Below, piece by piece: positions 18,131 to 28,215 of a stretch of DNA of 45,793 nt (within the stretch, counting starts at the first letter, position 1; every line of letters begins with the position of its first letter). Source of the DNA: Ehrlichia ruminantium (GTDB lineage: Bacteria; Pseudomonadota; Alphaproteobacteria; Rickettsiales; Anaplasmataceae); assembly GCF_009728835.1 (NCBI RefSeq), contig NZ_CP033455.1, positions 696,826 to 742,618 on the forward strand. Direction: 5' to 3'. The translations under genes were made by a program, and so were the position numbers. A model generated the notes under the pieces. It worked only from the letters and a program-made list of their open reading frames with translations, did not search any database and had not been told where the DNA came from.

Positions 18131-20527
18131 ATGAATGATTATAATGCAAGCTCAATTACTGTCTTAAAAGGGCTAGATGCAGTAAGAAAAAGACCAGGAA
18201 TGTATATAGGTGATACTGACGACGGATCAGGTTTACATCACATGGTATACGAAGTTATTGATAACTCCATAGATGAAGCACTTGCTGGTTTTTGTAATAA
18301 AATAGATATTATCATTCAAAATGATGGGTCAGTATCTGTAATAGATAATGGAAGAGGTATACCTGTAGACATACATGAAGATGAAGGGATACCTGCAGCA
18401 GAAGTAATTATGACACAATTACATGCTGGTGGTAAGTTTGACCATAATTCCTATAAAGTCTCTGGTGGGCTCCATGGTGTTGGCATATCAGTTGTAAATG
18501 CGCTTTCAAGTTGGTTAGAGTTGACTATATGGCGTAATGGTAAGGAATACTTTATGCGTTTTGAAGATGGAGTCACGGTAACACCTCTAAGTATAGTAGC
18601 TGACAATATTACAAAAAAAGGAACTAAAATAACTTTCTTACCATCAAAGGATATATTTTCATTTGTAAATTTTAACTATTCAACACTAGAAAATCGTATC
18701 AGAGAACTATCGTTTCTTAATTCTAACATCAATATGAATTTGAAAGATTTGAGAGACAATCAAGTGTCAGATTCATCTTTCGGGATAAGAAATTCCACTA
18801 AAACTTCAACTACAGAAGATAAAGGAACTTCAGGTTTTGTTAAATATCTTGACCGAAATAAGAACCCTGTAACTAAAGTTATTCATATAGAAGGCAGCAT
18901 ACCTGAAAATGGTATTAATGTAGAATTATCAATGCATTGGAATGATTCATATTATGAAAATATGTTATGTTTTACAAATAACATAAGACAAAGAGATGGT
19001 GGTACTCATCTTGCAGGTTTCAGATCTGCTATGACGCGTTGTATTAATAATTATGCTACTAATGAAGGTTTTTTGAAAAAGGCTAAAGTTAGTATTTTGG
19101 GAGAAGATGTAAGAGAAGGGTTAACTTGTGTATTATCAATAAAATTACCAGACCCTAAGTTTTCATCTCAAACTAAGGACAAATTGGTTAGTTCTGAAGC
19201 TAGAACAGCTGTAGAAAACATAGTGTATGAGCAACTTACAAACATTTTTGAGACTAATCCTAAATTAGCTAGTAGTATTATAGAGCGTATAATCAGGTCA
19301 GCTAAGGGTAGAGAGGCTGCTCGTAAGGCAAGAGATCTTATAAAAAGTAAAAATGGTTTTGATTTTACTATCTTACCTGGGAAATTAGCAGATTGTCAGG
19401 AAAAATCTCCAGAGTTATCTGAATTATTTATTGTAGAAGGTAATTCAGCAGGTGGTTCCGCAAAACAAGGACGTGATAGACGTTCTCAAGCTGTGCTATC
19501 TTTAAAAGGAAAAATATTAAATGTAGAACGTGCAAGTTTAGATCGTATATTATCATCTTCAGAAATAGCATCATTAATTACTGCAGTAGGTAGTAATATT
19601 GGAGTAGAAAGTTTTGATATAGAAAAAGTACGTTATCATAAAGTTATTATTATGACAGATGCGGATGTTGATGGGTCACATATTAGAACCTTATTATTAA
19701 CATTTTTCTTTCGCTATATGCGTGAAATTATAGAAAAGGGGTACTTATATATTGCTCAACCTCCTCTTTATAAAGTTACACAAAATAAAAAGGAATTGTA
19801 CATAAAGAATGATGAAATGTTGCATAATTATATTATTAATAATGCGATAAAAAATGTAACTTTCATTGCTGATAAGGATTATTCAGGAAACAGTTTGTCT
19901 AAAATATTACATCAATGCATAGAAATCAACAAAATTACAAAAAGCTATAGTAGGGTAGTTCCTCAAAATGTGTTAGAGTCGCTTATTATTTTCTTTAGAA
20001 AAAATGGTTGTGATTCTGCAGAAAGAATATCTAACCATTTAAATAAGATTTTCTGTGAATACGAATGGAATGTTGAAATACCTAATAAAGATAATATAAC
20101 TATCTTCAGACTGTCTCATGGGCTAGTAGATAAATACTATCTTGATAGTTCAACTATGAACTCTGAAGACATTAAACGTGTTATAAGTATGTGCAGTGAT
20201 ATCGAAGAAGCGTTTAATAGTGTGCCAGTTCTATCTACAAAAGATAATAACATCAAGATAGATTCACCCACTTCTTTAGTAGACAATATAATTGAATTTG
20301 GCAAAAAAGATATGACACTGCAAAGATTTAAAGGTTTAGGTGAAATGAATGCGGATCAGTTGTGGGACACTACTTTGAACCCTGATACTAGAACTTTACT
20401 AAAAATTAAGATATCTGATTGTGAAGCTGCTGATGCGATATTTTCAGTATTGATGGGTGATTTTGTTGAACCAAGACGTGATTTTATCAATAATAATGCT
20501 TTGAATGTACAAAATATTGATGCATAA
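18131..20527 (+). CDS. gyrB: DNA gyrase subunit B
   Basis: The 798-residue type IIA topoisomerase subunit supplies ATPase and TOPRIM functions for negative supercoiling. Seen in order: GHKL ATPase motifs (EVIDNSIDEALAG, DNGRGIPV, GGLHGVGISVVNALS), transducer domain, TOPRIM motifs EGNSAGGSAKQGRDR and DADVDGSHIRTLLL, and the C-terminal QRFKGLGEMNADQLWDTT signature. DNTTKTSTTED-like residues near 215-235 are a low-complexity insertion in the ATPase/transducer region. Length is normal for GyrB. Two pieces from the 5' third recur at 42411-42732. Confidence 0.96.
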   Translation: MNDYNASSITVLKGLDAVRKRPGMYIGDTDDGSGLHHMVYEVIDNSIDEALAGFCNKIDIIIQNDGSVSVIDNGRGIPVDIHEDEGIPAAEVIMTQLHAGGKFDHNSYKVSGGLHGVGISVVNALSSWLELTIWRNGKEYFMRFEDGVTVTPLSIVADNITKKGTKITFLPSKDIFSFVNFNYSTLENRIRELSFLNSNINMNLKDLRDNQVSDSSFGIRNSTKTSTTEDKGTSGFVKYLDRNKNPVTKVIHIEGSIPENGINVELSMHWNDSYYENMLCFTNNIRQRDGGTHLAGFRSAMTRCINNYATNEGFLKKAKVSILGEDVREGLTCVLSIKLPDPKFSSQTKDKLVSSEARTAVENIVYEQLTNIFETNPKLASSIIERIIRSAKGREAARKARDLIKSKNGFDFTILPGKLADCQEKSPELSELFIVEGNSAGGSAKQGRDRRSQAVLSLKGKILNVERASLDRILSSSEIASLITAVGSNIGVESFDIEKVRYHKVIIMTDADVDGSHIRTLLLTFFFRYMREIIEKGYLYIAQPPLYKVTQNKKELYIKNDEMLHNYIINNAIKNVTFIADKDYSGNSLSKILHQCIEINKITKSYSRVVPQNVLESLIIFFRKNGCDSAERISNHLNKIFCEYEWNVEIPNKDNITIFRLSHGLVDKYYLDSSTMNSEDIKRVISMCSDIEEAFNSVPVLSTKDNNIKIDSPTSLVDNIIEFGKKDMTLQRFKGLGEMNADQLWDTTLNPDTRTLLKIKISDCEAADAIFSVLMGDFVEPRRDFINNNALNVQNIDA

Positions 20528-20655
20528 AAATATTAATAATAAAGAAGAATTGTAACATATATTTTATTTCTTTATGGTATAATTAAGTTCTGCATTTTAG
20601 TAAAGAGAAAATAAAAATTATAAAATATGGAAGTAAAAATTTAATATGTAATTTG

Positions 20656-20683
20656 TTGACGTAAAATACTAAAATGATAAAAT
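20656..20683 (+). promoter_or_regulatory. Probable promoter for the small basic-protein gene and nuoGH
   Basis: TTGACG (20656-20661) and TAAAAT (20678-20683) are separated by 16 bp, a good sigma-70-like pair. It lies 37 bp before the ATG at 20721. Confidence 0.5.
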
Positions 20684-20720
20684 ATGTTACGCTTGCATAG
20701 CTTATGGGGAGGGGGATATT

Positions 20721-20939
20721 ATGGCTAAAAAAGGAGCAAAAGTTGCAAAAACAGCAAGTAAAAATAATCCATTACAACGTAAAAAGGGTAGTACTCAAAA
20801 GATGTATGCTGGAAAAACTATAAAGCCGGTTAAATATATTAATAGGGAATTAGGTAAAATTTTTATTGCTGGACAGTATGATAATGGTGATTTAGTAAAG
20901 GATAATTTAGGTAATCCTATAGAATGGGCTAGCATATAA
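20721..20939 (+). CDS. Small basic protein of unknown function upstream of nuoG
   Basis: The 72-residue product begins with a Lys-rich, Ala-rich stretch (MAKKGAKVAKTASKNNPLQR) and ends in a more ordered segment (YINRELGKIFIAGQYDNGDL, then GNPIEWASI). I do not recognise it. The start is supported by the strongest Shine-Dalgarno in the window (GGGGAGGGGG at 20705-20714). It ends 9 bp before nuoG, so it is probably co-transcribed. The basic N-terminus suggests nucleic-acid or ribosome contact, but this is only a guess; a role linked to complex I is the alternative. Confidence 0.7.
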   Translation: MAKKGAKVAKTASKNNPLQRKKGSTQKMYAGKTIKPVKYINRELGKIFIAGQYDNGDLVKDNLGNPIEWASI

Positions 20940-20948
20940 GGGTAATGT

Positions 20949-23000
20949 GTGGTTAAACTAGTTATAGATTCTTTAGAAATAGAAGTTGAAGATGGTATAA
21001 CTGTACTACAAGCTTGTGAGCTTGCTGGTATACAGATACCCAGATTTTGTTATCATGAAAGGCTTGCTATAGCAGGTAATTGTAGAATGTGTTTAGTAGA
21101 GGTTTCTGGTGGACCACCTAAGCCTGCAGCTTCTTGTGCAATACCTGTAGCAGAAGGTATGGTAGTAAAAACCAATACTGAAAAGATAAAAAAAGCTAGG
21201 GAAGGAGTTCTAGAGTTTTTACTAATTAATCATCCTTTGGATTGTCCAATTTGTGATCAGGGTGGAGAATGTGATCTACAAGATCAGACCATGATGTATG
21301 GTAGAGGTATAAGTAGGTACAAAGAAGAAAAACGAGCTGTAAAGAAAAAGAATTTTGGCCCATTAATAGAAAACGCAATGACACGGTGTATACACTGTAC
21401 TAGGTGTATTAGGTTTCTGTCAGATGTTGCTGGGAGTTATGAATTAGGTGCTCTAGGTCGTGGTGAAAAAATGGAGATAGATACTTATATTTCTAATCAC
21501 ATTAGTTCAGAGCTATCAGGTAATATAATAGATCTTTGTCCAGTTGGAGCATTAACCTCAAAACCATATGCATTTAAAGCTAGATCATGGGAACTGCGTC
21601 ATTGTGAAACAATAGATGTATTAGATGCTGTATGTAGTAATATTAGAGTTGATACTCGTGGTTTAGAAGTAATGAGAATATTACCTAGAGTTAACGAGAA
21701 TATAAATGAGGAATGGATATCTGACAAAACACGTTTTGCCTATGACGGTTTAAAATTACAAAGATTAGATAGGCCATATATAAGAAAAAATGGACAGCTA
21801 TTACCAGTAACATGGGAAGAAGCATTCCATAAGATTTCAGAAAAAATTTCCAAGAGTTCTGGAAATAAAATTGCTGCAGTTGCTGGAGATCTAGCAGATT
21901 GTGAATCAATAATGCTATTAAAAGAACTTATGCATAAACTGGGAAGCGATAATTTAGAGTGTAGGCAAGACGGGTCAATATTACCTAATAATAATAGGTC
22001 ATTATATTTATTTAACACTGGTATATCTAATATTGATAACGCTGACTTATGTTTACTTATTAACACAAACATTAGACTTGAAGCACCAATTATTAACGCA
22101 AGATTAAGAAAACGTTATTTACAAGGTAATATTAAAATTATCAGTGTAGGGGCATATGATAATTTCAACTATCGTGTAAAAAATTTAGGAAATAGTTGTT
22201 CAATTTTACACGATATATTAAATGAAAAGGTAGATATTACTGAATTATTGAAATCAGCAAAAAATCCTATGCTAATCTTAGGACAGGATGCTTTAATAGA
22301 TAATTATGGTAGTAATATATTCATGTTAGCTGTTAAAATTGCAGAAAAATTTGACATGTTAAGAAATGATTGGAACGGGTTTAATATTTTACATAAAGCT
22401 GCAGCTAGAGTAGGTGCCTTAGATATTGGTTTTGTACCAAGCTCAAAGAAAAATATATTATTAGATATAGTTAGTGGTGTTAAGTCTGGAGAAATAGAGG
22501 TTTTATATCTTCTTGGAGCAGATGAAGTTAATTTCTGTCGTTCTGATTCTTCTTTTATTATTTATCAAGGACACCATGGAGATAAAGGAGCACAAGTTGC
22601 AGATGTTATATTACCTGGTGCAGCATATACAGAAAAAAATGCGACGTATGTTAATACTGAAGGTAGAGTACAAAGAACTAATATGGCTGTTCCCCCACCC
22701 GGTATGGCAAAAGAAGATTGGTCTATTATACAAGAATTATCAAAATATCTAAAAGTTGATATGCAATATAATACTATAGATTCTGTAAGAGATAAACTGT
22801 CAACATTAGGCAAGCAATTTTTAGAAGAGAATATTGGTTATTTGATACCTAATGAATGGGTTTCAATTGATGGGAATATTGATTTAGAAGAAAATGCAAC
22901 ATTTATAAATAAGAATTTTAATTTTTATATGACAGATCCAATAAGTCGTGCATCTGTTATAATGGCAAATTGTGTAAAAGCTTTTTTAGGAAAAGATTAG
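20949..23000 (+). CDS. nuoG: NADH-quinone oxidoreductase subunit G
   Basis: The 683-residue complex I subunit starts with GTG. The N-terminal [2Fe-2S] ligands are C34, C45, C48 and C63; the [4Fe-4S] N5 site is H95, C99, C102, C108 (LDCPICDQGGEC); the next site comprises CIHCTRC with a later CPVGALTSKP. The molybdopterin-oxidoreductase-like domain follows, ending in LPGAAYTEKNATYVNTEGR. It transfers electrons from NADH along the peripheral arm towards quinone. Length is that of alphaproteobacterial NuoG. A fragment recurs at 44899-45042. Confidence 0.95.
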   Translation: MVKLVIDSLEIEVEDGITVLQACELAGIQIPRFCYHERLAIAGNCRMCLVEVSGGPPKPAASCAIPVAEGMVVKTNTEKIKKAREGVLEFLLINHPLDCPICDQGGECDLQDQTMMYGRGISRYKEEKRAVKKKNFGPLIENAMTRCIHCTRCIRFLSDVAGSYELGALGRGEKMEIDTYISNHISSELSGNIIDLCPVGALTSKPYAFKARSWELRHCETIDVLDAVCSNIRVDTRGLEVMRILPRVNENINEEWISDKTRFAYDGLKLQRLDRPYIRKNGQLLPVTWEEAFHKISEKISKSSGNKIAAVAGDLADCESIMLLKELMHKLGSDNLECRQDGSILPNNNRSLYLFNTGISNIDNADLCLLINTNIRLEAPIINARLRKRYLQGNIKIISVGAYDNFNYRVKNLGNSCSILHDILNEKVDITELLKSAKNPMLILGQDALIDNYGSNIFMLAVKIAEKFDMLRNDWNGFNILHKAAARVGALDIGFVPSSKKNILLDIVSGVKSGEIEVLYLLGADEVNFCRSDSSFIIYQGHHGDKGAQVADVILPGAAYTEKNATYVNTEGRVQRTNMAVPPPGMAKEDWSIIQELSKYLKVDMQYNTIDSVRDKLSTLGKQFLEENIGYLIPNEWVSIDGNIDLEENATFINKNFNFYMTDPISRASVIMANCVKAFLGKD

Positions 23001-23006
23001 GTAAAT

Positions 23007-24119
23007 ATGCACTATTATGAAATTTTTCTAGATTTTTATAATTACATTAGCAGCGGGGTTTTATTATTCTTTAAAATAATTGCAATAATAATTTCAGTAA
23101 TGGTATCTGTTGCTTATTTAGTATATATGGAGAGAAAAGTAATAGGTGCAATACAATTAAGGCAGGGACCTAGCGTTGTTGGACCTTTTGGTTTATTACA
23201 ACCTTTTGCAGATGCTATAAAACTTATTATTAAAGAATATATTGTACCATTTAAAGCAAGTAAGTTATGCTTTTTTATAGCTCCAGTTATTACATTTACA
23301 CTAGCTCTTTTAGGATGGGCAGTCATTCCATTGGGATCCAGTACAGTAATAGATAATGCTCAAGAAATTGTTATACCCAATGTTATTGCAAATATCAATA
23401 TAGGAGTATTGTATATTCTCGCAATTTCTTCACTTGGTGTTTATGGAATTATAATAGCTGGGTGGTCAAGTAATTCTAATTATGCTTTTTTAGGTGCTAT
23501 TAGGTCTGCGTCTCAAATGATATCATATGAAGTATCTATTGGACTTACTGTAGTCACAGTATTATTAGCTACTGGGTCACTTAATTTAGGTGAGATAGTT
23601 GTAGCACGACATAATATGCCTTATTGGATAGATTTATTATTGTTACCAATGGCATGTGTATTTTTTATATCTGCTTTAGCAGAAACCAATAGACATCCTT
23701 TTGATTTACCAGAAGCAGAATCTGAATTAGTATCTGGATATAATGTTGAGTACTCATCTATGCCATTTGCTCTGTTTTTTCTGGGAGAATACGCTAATAT
23801 GATTCTTATTAACGCGATGGCAGTAATATTCTTTTTTGGTGGTTGGTATCCTCCTTTAAATATCAGCTTTCTATACATCATACCTGGAATTATATGGTTT
23901 ATATTAAAAATAGTCATATTGCTATTTTGTTTCATATGGATTCGTGCTAGTATTCCTAGATACAGATATGATCAATTAATGAGGTTGGGGTGGAAGGTAT
24001 TCTTACCTATATCTTTATTTTGGGTTATATTGGTTTCAGGAATTCTAGTATATACTGACTCACTTCCTAAAAACAATGTGAATAATAAAATACCTAGTTT
24101 TGTAGATAATTTATCATAA
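23007..24119 (+). CDS. nuoH: NADH-quinone oxidoreductase subunit H
   Basis: The 370-residue membrane subunit of complex I has about eight hydrophobic helices. Family motifs are [20 protein letters not shown] near the N-terminus, the acidic loop [19 protein letters not shown], and [15 protein letters not shown] near the C-terminus. It forms part of the quinone-binding chamber. It starts 6 bp after nuoG. Its last ~155 bp and downstream flank are duplicated at 798-1140. No other nuo genes follow, so the nuo operon is split. Confidence 0.95.
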   Translation: MHYYEIFLDFYNYISSGVLLFFKIIAIIISVMVSVAYLVYMERKVIGAIQLRQGPSVVGPFGLLQPFADAIKLIIKEYIVPFKASKLCFFIAPVITFTLALLGWAVIPLGSSTVIDNAQEIVIPNVIANINIGVLYILAISSLGVYGIIIAGWSSNSNYAFLGAIRSASQMISYEVSIGLTVVTVLLATGSLNLGEIVVARHNMPYWIDLLLLPMACVFFISALAETNRHPFDLPEAESELVSGYNVEYSSMPFALFFLGEYANMILINAMAVIFFFGGWYPPLNISFLYIIPGIIWFILKIVILLFCFIWIRASIPRYRYDQLMRLGWKVFLPISLFWVILVSGILVYTDSLPKNNVNNKIPSFVDNLS

Positions 24120-24341
24120 TAACTAGATGGGAATACAGTAAGTAGTGGTCAGCCATTCTAGAAAGTATGTAAAATTCCTGAGTTGTTTTACAGATTAGCT
24201 TTTGCTTATAAATAAATATATAACTACCACTGTGCCAGTACCATATATGGTAAATAATTCTAATAATAACATGCGTAACTGAAATATTTTCAATATCAAA
24301 TACTAAAATAGATACATTACATTTTACTTCAGCAATACTTA
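24120..24341. repeat. nuoH downstream flank, shared with 955-1140
   Basis: About 150 bp after the nuoH stop pair with the copy near the window start. The rest up to 24341 is AT-rich with no recognised feature. Confidence 0.7.
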
Positions 24342-24735
24342 ATTACAGAAATATTCTCTACGTTCTGACGTTCTTGTATTTCAGAGTATAACATTTCACT
24401 TGATAATTTTAGATTCTCATATATAACGTTTTCACGTTGTTGTAATATATAATATTGGCTACTAACATTGATTATTGGATATACAACAAAATTTAAATCA
24501 AAGCTTTTAATATCGCTGATAATAACATCAAGCATTCTATTTTGTATATGAACTATATCCTTGCATGAAATGAGTTTCTTTCTTATGTATGGTATAAAAA
24601 AATTTGTAATTCTTTGTTGTTTTCAACATATATCTCTTCACTTAACTCCTTTAATACCAATAATTCGTGAAAACGATGGTCCTTCATACACGAAATTTGA
24701 CAAGTCGATATGACTTTACCATACTTTCCTTTTAT
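24342..24735 (-). pseudogene. Two-part copy of the 430-aa gene's 3' third, split by a 90-bp filler
   Basis: Bases 24342-24452 and 24547-24735 match the parent at about 29366-29662 in the same orientation. Between them sits about 94 bp absent from the parent. A 68-residue ORF (24329-24535) starts in the filler (MLDVIISDIKSFDLNF) and runs in frame into the copied tail, preserving YENLKLSSEMLYSEI. The rest contains frameshifts. Confidence 0.88.
24453..24546 (-). other. Filler segment of unknown origin inside a gene fragment
   Basis: On the minus strand it is open and protein-like (RMLDVIISDIKSFDLNFVV). It interrupts the copied 430-aa gene and has no other match in the window; the likely source is a gene elsewhere in the genome. 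Confidence 0.5.
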
Positions 24736-25060
24736 TAAATTAATTGCAAGAACCAAATTTATAAATTGTTTATAACACGAGTAACATTGATGTTATATAA
24801 TCAATTCTTTATAAGGAATTTAACACATTACATCATCTACAGAGCATTATGCTTTTAAATAATTCACTTCGAAAAAAATATATGAAAAAGACTTATATGG
24901 TATGATATTCATGAGGTATTCTACCATCAATAATGTGGTATAAACAGATCCTTTGCATTTGTTTTTGAAGAAAATGAAAGAAAAGAGAGCTATGTCTTAT
25001 GTATAAAATATATTGTATGATAAGTGAAGAAAACCTCCATTCTAGTATGAAATAACACAT
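24736..25060 (-). repeat. Inverted, rearranged counterpart of 34065-34345
   Basis: 24736-24815 is an inverted match to about 34070-34166, and 24945-25055 to about 34262-34345, but in swapped order relative to the other locus. Divergence is moderate. With the adjoining 430-aa-gene piece it shows that this block has been copied and reshuffled at least twice. Confidence 0.7.
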
Positions 25061-25165
25061 ACCTTATTAATACCAACTAAAATAAATCCACTACTGTGGT
25101 GTGCACGTTTAGCATGCTATGATCTATAAGATAAGGAAGTTAAAATAATTATCTTCTTTCACAAC
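25061..25165 (-). repeat. Dispersed non-coding repeat, copy A
   Basis: The reverse complement (core TTTATTTTAGTTGGTAT and CATGCTAAACGTGCACA) resembles 27965-28080 and 45085-45235. It is one of at least three diverged copies with no coding capacity. Confidence 0.6.
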
Positions 25166-25271
25166 TTTAATACAAGTTTGTGATTTAAGAATCATACCAG
25201 TATGTGATACTACTTTCAATTAAACTTTCTGTATTGCTATACAGATAACTCAAAGTCAAATATTATCGCTA

Positions 25272-25420
25272 TATCATTAGAGGAACAGATCACTTAACTA
25301 ACACAGCACGTCAGTTATTAATATATAATGCACTGGGATGGAAGCCACCTGAATTTGCCCACATCCCATTAATACATGATGAAAATGGAAATAAACTATC
25401 TAAAAGGCATAATGCATTAT
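25272..25420 (+). pseudogene. Internal gltX fragment
   Basis: A near-identical inverted copy of gltX about 26174-26312, reading [20 protein letters not shown] and including the KLSKRHNAL (KMSKS) motif. It lies only 75 bp from the 3' end of intact gltX. Confidence 0.92.
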
Positions 25421-25494
25421 CAGTGATCCCATAAGTATTATATATTACATATAATTTGTAATAACACAATAAATGGCTTATCTCTTGTGGATAT

Positions 25495-26904
25495 TTATTC
25501 CATGTCTTTTGCATATTTTATTCTACTTAAGGATTCTTTTTGTTGAAAATGAACCATAATATCTACGATACTTGGAGCATTTATTCTTCCAATTATAGAT
25601 GCACGCAAGCAGTGATAAATACTATTAATTTTCATATCGGAACTTTTTACAATGTTTTTAATTACTGAAGTTAATGTATTATGATTCCATTCATTTTCCA
25701 AAATTCTTGATAAATTATCATACAAAATGTTCAATATATTCTTATTAGATTTTATAATTGCAATAGCTTCTTGATCAATAGAAATAGGGATATCCTCAAC
25801 ATAAAATAAAGACTCGTTAGTTAAATCAACTAAATTCTTTGTTCTTTTTTTCAATTCTCTAATTCCACTTAATAAGTAATTTTTTTTCTTTGCAGTTATT
25901 TGACATCCTATTTTCCTCTCAATCATAGGAATTATCATATTCAGAATCATTGTATCATCAGCTGCATTAATATAATAATTATTTAAAAATTCTAGTTTCT
26001 TATTGTCTAATCTTGCTGGAGATTGTCCTACTTTATCTATAGAAAACCAGAGTATTGCTTGATCCATAGTAATAACTTCATCATTGTTATGGCTCCAACC
26101 CATCCTCAATAAGTAGTTAAACAAAGCTTCCGGCAATATACCTGCATTTTTATACTCATGTATACCTAATGCATTATGCCTTTTAGATAATTTATTTCCA
26201 TTTTCATCATGTATTAATGGGATGTGGGCAAATTCAGGTGGCTTCCATCCGAGTGCATTATATATTAATAACTGACGTGCTGTGTTAGTTAAGTGATCTG
26301 TTCCTCTAATGATATGAGTAATACCCATATCATAATCATCAACAACTACAGATAAAAGATATGTTGGAGTATTATCAGAACGTAATAAAACCATATCATC
26401 CAGTTGTATATTTTCTACCTTAATAGTACCGTATACTTGATCTTTAAACTCAGTTACACCTTCCCTATCACTATACAACCTTACCACTTTACTACAATTA
26501 TTAGTAGGTGGGCTTTTATCTTTCCATATACAATTATGTTTATAATATAAACCTTTTTTTTTATATTCTTCCTTTTCTGCATTAATTTCTTCTGCAGAAC
26601 AATAACAATAATACGCTTTATTATTCAATATTAGTTGATTTGCAACTTCAATATGTCTAGATATTCTACTTGATTGTAATACGATTTCTCCATCATATTG
26701 GAGATTCAACCAATTAATTGAGCTAATAATAGAATCTATTAGTTCTTTTGATGATCTTTTAATATCAGTATCTTCAATACGCAATAAAAACTTACCATTG
26801 TTATGTTTAGCATATAACCAATTAAACAAAGCAGTTCTTGCACCACCTAGGTGTAGATAGCCGGTAGGTGATGGAGCAAATCTAGTAACTACATGATTAG
26901 ACAT
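25495..26904 (-). CDS. gltX: Glutamyl-tRNA synthetase GltX
   Basis: The 469-residue class I synthetase has the HIGH-type signature [14 protein letters not shown] (11-24) and the KMSKS-type KLSKRHN. It charges tRNA-Glu and, in bacteria lacking GlnRS, may charge tRNA-Gln for later transamidation. Rickettsiales usually carry two gltX paralogues; I cannot tell which this is. Length is normal. Two inverted fragments flank it, one on each side (25272-25420 and 27520-27711). Confidence 0.95.
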   Translation of the reverse strand: MSNHVVTRFAPSPTGYLHLGGARTALFNWLYAKHNNGKFLLRIEDTDIKRSSKELIDSIISSINWLNLQYDGEIVLQSSRISRHIEVANQLILNNKAYYCYCSAEEINAEKEEYKKKGLYYKHNCIWKDKSPPTNNCSKVVRLYSDREGVTEFKDQVYGTIKVENIQLDDMVLLRSDNTPTYLLSVVVDDYDMGITHIIRGTDHLTNTARQLLIYNALGWKPPEFAHIPLIHDENGNKLSKRHNALGIHEYKNAGILPEALFNYLLRMGWSHNNDEVITMDQAILWFSIDKVGQSPARLDNKKLEFLNNYYINAADDTMILNMIIPMIERKIGCQITAKKKNYLLSGIRELKKRTKNLVDLTNESLFYVEDIPISIDQEAIAIIKSNKNILNILYDNLSRILENEWNHNTLTSVIKNIVKSSDMKINSIYHCLRASIIGRINAPSIVDIMVHFQQKESLSRIKYAKDME

Positions 26905-27397
26905 AAAAAAAGCAATTATATAAATTAGGATTGTTTAGCATAAAAATAGTTTTGTAAAGCTAAATATCTTGTATATATTACTTCATAGCCTTCACATTCA
27001 AGTGTTATTGATGGTATAGATTTACTTACTAATATTAAAATCAGGAGATGTTACTGTATAGGAAATACAGTAGATAATAGTAAACCATTATAAGTATATA
27101 TTGATAAGGACTAAGCTTAATTTCTAGTAACGGCACGGATATCATATATATGTGGTACAATTATGTATTGATAAAACTCACAGAAACAAACAGTCGTATC
27201 TGCTTTTATATTATCATTAATCTAGTTTTGAGTATTAAATTGAATAGGTATTCTAGAAATTAAAGAATATCATTAAATAAGAAAAAAGTATAAAAAGATT
27301 TAGCTCTTCAATACGAAATCTAATCTTCTAATGTAATATTATTAATAACACGAGCAAAATTTTATGAATTGGAATATTTTCAGACATTCGGAGCATA
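26905..27397. other. Intergenic region upstream of gltX
   Basis: It contains the gltX leader (part of an inverted repeat with 27520-27600) and a decayed tRNA-Thr piece (27096-27146). The remainder shows no feature I can name. Confidence 0.4.
27096..27146 (+). pseudogene. Truncated tRNA-Thr copy
   Basis: TTGATAAGGACTAAG and TAGTAACGGCACGGATATCA correspond to the anticodon 3' stem, T-arm and acceptor 3' half plus 3' flank of tRNA-Thr (31601-31671), inverted. The T-loop TTCGATT is damaged and no 5' acceptor half is present, so it cannot form a tRNA. Confidence 0.8.
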
Positions 27398-27733
<336 letters not shown>

Positions 27734-27741
27734 TAATAAAA

Positions 27742-27950
27742 TTATATACTTCCAATAACACATTATATCACTTATTTACCTATGGAAAATGCAAAATTGC
27801 AATTTGCAACTATTATATATTTTGTTGAAGCTTTCTTGACACTTAATTAATATTTATATACTACAATGGTAAATTAACATGAAAATAATCATACCATAAA
27901 TATAGTAATCTAGTTTTAAAAATACATAACTTTGATTAATCATTTTATCT
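27742..27950 (-). pseudogene. pyrB 5' tip with upstream region
   Basis: Same-orientation copy of 17731-17935: the first pyrB codons (damaged) and about 175 bp of the pyrB-gyrB intergenic region, moderately diverged. Confidence 0.9.
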
Positions 27951-27964
27951 AATCGTGTATTACT

Positions 27965-28080
27965 TGAACAGTTGGCAACTGTTTTTGCAGTACTGTAATG
28001 TATTGTTTTAACTTTAATTATTTTCTGACATGATAAAAGTGCACATTACGGTAGTGGATTTATTTTAGTTAGTATAAATC
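27965..28080 (+). repeat. Dispersed non-coding repeat, copy B
   Basis: It shares GTACTGTAATGTATTGTTTA and GTGCACATTACGGTAGTGG with 45085-45235 and, inverted, with 25061-25165. A trailing part (TTTATTTTAGTTGGTATAAA) also recurs near 29050. Confidence 0.65.
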
Positions 28081-28097
28081 TTATTTTGATTTTCCAT

Positions 28098-28215
28098 GGG
28101 AAAAACTCTTTCTTTATAGAAACTAAAGAATCTAAGACTCCAAATGGTGCTACGACAAACTTACAATATAAGGTAAATGCTGATATTATTACTAATACAG
28201 ATAATAATCCTATTA
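28098..28215 (+). pseudogene. Fragment of the DUF2125-like gene
   Basis: Inverted near-identical copy of about 2934-3048, reading [20 protein letters not shown] in the parent frame. There is no start codon. Confidence 0.92.
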
